A DNA stretch of 56,484 nucleotides from Hydnum rufescens UP504 (taxonomy: Eukaryota > Basidiomycota > Agaricomycetes > Cantharellales > Hydnaceae): the NCBI GenBank assembly GCA_014904985.1, contig MU128947.1:33380-89863 (forward strand). The letters are read 5' to 3'. The notes under the pieces are model-generated. The model had not been told where the DNA came from and ran no database searches. It was given only the letters and a program-made list of their open reading frames with translations. Position numbers and translations under genes: made by a program. Below are positions 55,076 to 56,484 of this stretch, in pieces (position 1 is the stretch's first letter; every line of letters begins with the position of its first letter).

Positions 55076-56484
55076 TCAGTAGTCGGTCCACTCGCATTCA
55101 GTCACTGAAATACGATCAAGTTGGTCCTAACGACGAGAAGACCACATAATTCAGCAAAATGGAATCTATCGCAAACGCGAAATGAGTATATGAGTCTCAC
55201 CCAGTAGTGAGCTATTGGAGCGTTGGAGCGGGATCGATTTATTGGAGGTGTCGGTCGGTGGGTTAATGAAATATCAGCCTCGAGAGAAGGGCACAACACA
55301 TACTGGGGAAGTGAGCGATGATCCCTCCGAGAAGGGGAGCTGCTGGATGATAGAACCTATTGTCACACGGAGATATTCGCCCCCCTGGGAGACTTTCTGC
55401 GTTTTGGGACGCGACTACCTCCGCTTCGGTGAACAGGGAGTCGATCTTGACTTTATGCTTGGGTGTGAGGTGTTTACCAGTGACCTTCGAACTGCATTGG
55501 AAAATTTTGGCACACTTAGGCAGTACTTCAAGGATACAACGGAGATAGGGGGACACACCGACGGGGATGGTCATACAACACAATTTCGTTTCCAAGTGAG
55601 AGAGGAAGCGATTGTTCTCTAGAATGAAAATTATTGTCAGTACCAATGGAGAGTGGGAAAAAAAGGTGACGGCACTTCTATGGGTCTTAAGGGATTTGGG
55701 ACCCAAAATGTGCAGGTAGTCTCCAAATTTGAGAAGGCCGGTGGCAACTATACAGAGGAAGTCCCAGATCCGATCAATACTTCGAACAAGAATAAAAAAA
55801 AAGAGAGGAAGGATGGGGTTTGTGGAGGTGTTTACCAGTGACCTTCGAACTGCATTGGAAAATTTTGGCCCACTTAAGGCAGTACTTCAAGGATACAACG
55901 GAGATAGGGGACACACCGACGGGGATGGTCATACAACACAATTTCGCTTCCAAAGTGAGAGAAGAAAGCGATTGTTCTCTTAGAATGAAACATTATTGTC
56001 AGTACCAATGGAGAGTGGGAAAAAAAAGGTGACGGCACTTCTATGGGTCTTAAGGGATTTGGGACCCAAAATGTGCAGGTAGTCTCCAAATTTGAGAAGG
56101 CCGGTGGCAACTATACAGAGGAAGTCCCAGATCCGATCAATACTTCGAACAAGAATAGGGCACCTTTCGCCCCATCGGTTGAGAACTCACCAACGTCACT
56201 ATTCGATGTTATTCTCCACATCGTACGTTCAGGGGCGCTTTTTCGAACATCTTGTTGTTGAAAGCTGAGTGCGAGCACGATCAATTTCTGCTGCCACCTA
56301 TTTCAGTTCGTGACATACCATCCACGGACTCGGGATCAGCTACAACAGGGCGCCAAAGAGATATGCATCTCTAAGGATTCCGTTCTCCCCAACCCTTCTG
56401 GTTTCATGAGCATTCGAGAATATATGAGTGTGGCAGTTGCACACCCTTAAGAGAGAACCCCAAGGGTGAGCATCATTCAACGAC
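55076..56484 (-). pseudogene. Class 3 lipase-like hydrolase, copy E (3' part only; runs off the window)
   Basis: The stop TGA at 55,076-55,078 follows CEWTDY. Exons match copy D up to the intron at the GHSL elbow, where the window ends, so the N-terminus and membrane segment are not seen. Two lesions are visible. A roughly 330-bp stretch covering the exons near 55,467-55,794 is repeated at 55,825-56,154. Also, the AYLFGAP block has three G (56,347-56,349) where D has four, losing the frame. Confidence 0.65.
55467..56154. repeat. Local direct duplication of about 330 bp within lipase copy E
   Basis: GAGGTGTTTACCAGTGACCT starts both units (55,467 and 55,825, offset 358). The units are separated by about 30 bp of A-rich unrelated sequence (55,795-55,824). 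Copy D has only one unit. Confidence 0.9.

Overview
This 56 kb window is fungal nuclear DNA, almost certainly from a mushroom-forming basidiomycete (Agaricomycetes). Genes are cut by many 50-60 nt introns with GT/AG (twice GC/AG) ends and CTRAC-like branch sites. Recognisable proteins (FTR1 iron permease, GH3 beta-glucosidase, class 3 lipase-like hydrolase) are of fungal type, and the transposons are kinds common in basidiomycetes. No rRNA, tRNA, CRISPR array or prokaryotic operon was seen. All exon calls were made by eye.

There are two compartments. Positions 1 to about 20,300 are a CpG-poor transposon graveyard. It holds two long unidentified repeat-type genes (3,875-6,998 and 7,767-10,201), the tail of a third (8-634), Ty3-like integrase remains (minus strand, 11.9-13.9 kb), a DDE transposase (14.1-15.4 kb), a RecQ-like helicase fragment (17.7-18.3 kb), a 200-bp-arm foldback (957-1,364), degenerate tandem repeats and a 0.7 kb element with long inverted ends (19,601-20,299). 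These reading frames are broken almost only by TGA codons, as expected if CGA decayed by CpG deamination.

From about 20,300 the DNA is CpG-rich. A family of class 3 lipase-like genes with a membrane segment occurs five times: A (20.8-23.6 kb, minus), B (33.6-35.1 kb, plus, fragment), C (38.2-41.0 kb, minus), D (47.6-50.4 kb, minus) and E (55.1 kb to the window end, minus). Only A shows no obvious lesion. Between A and B lies a decayed Mutator-like element (26,110-30,289) with degenerate inverted ends, a probable target-site duplication and a nested 697-bp solo LTR that has a perfect 5-bp duplication. A roughly 51-bp minisatellite follows (31.5-31.9 kb).

A high-affinity iron permease gene (FTR1-type, 35,700-37,441, minus) is the best single-copy gene and reads through cleanly if one GC-AG intron is accepted. 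The right end is a tandem segmental duplication, offset about 7.45 kb, of a convergent pair: GH3 beta-glucosidase (plus) then lipase (minus). The two GH3 copies carry different lesions. FTR1 is therefore the clearest functional gene, lipase A is a candidate, and most of the rest is duplicated and decaying.
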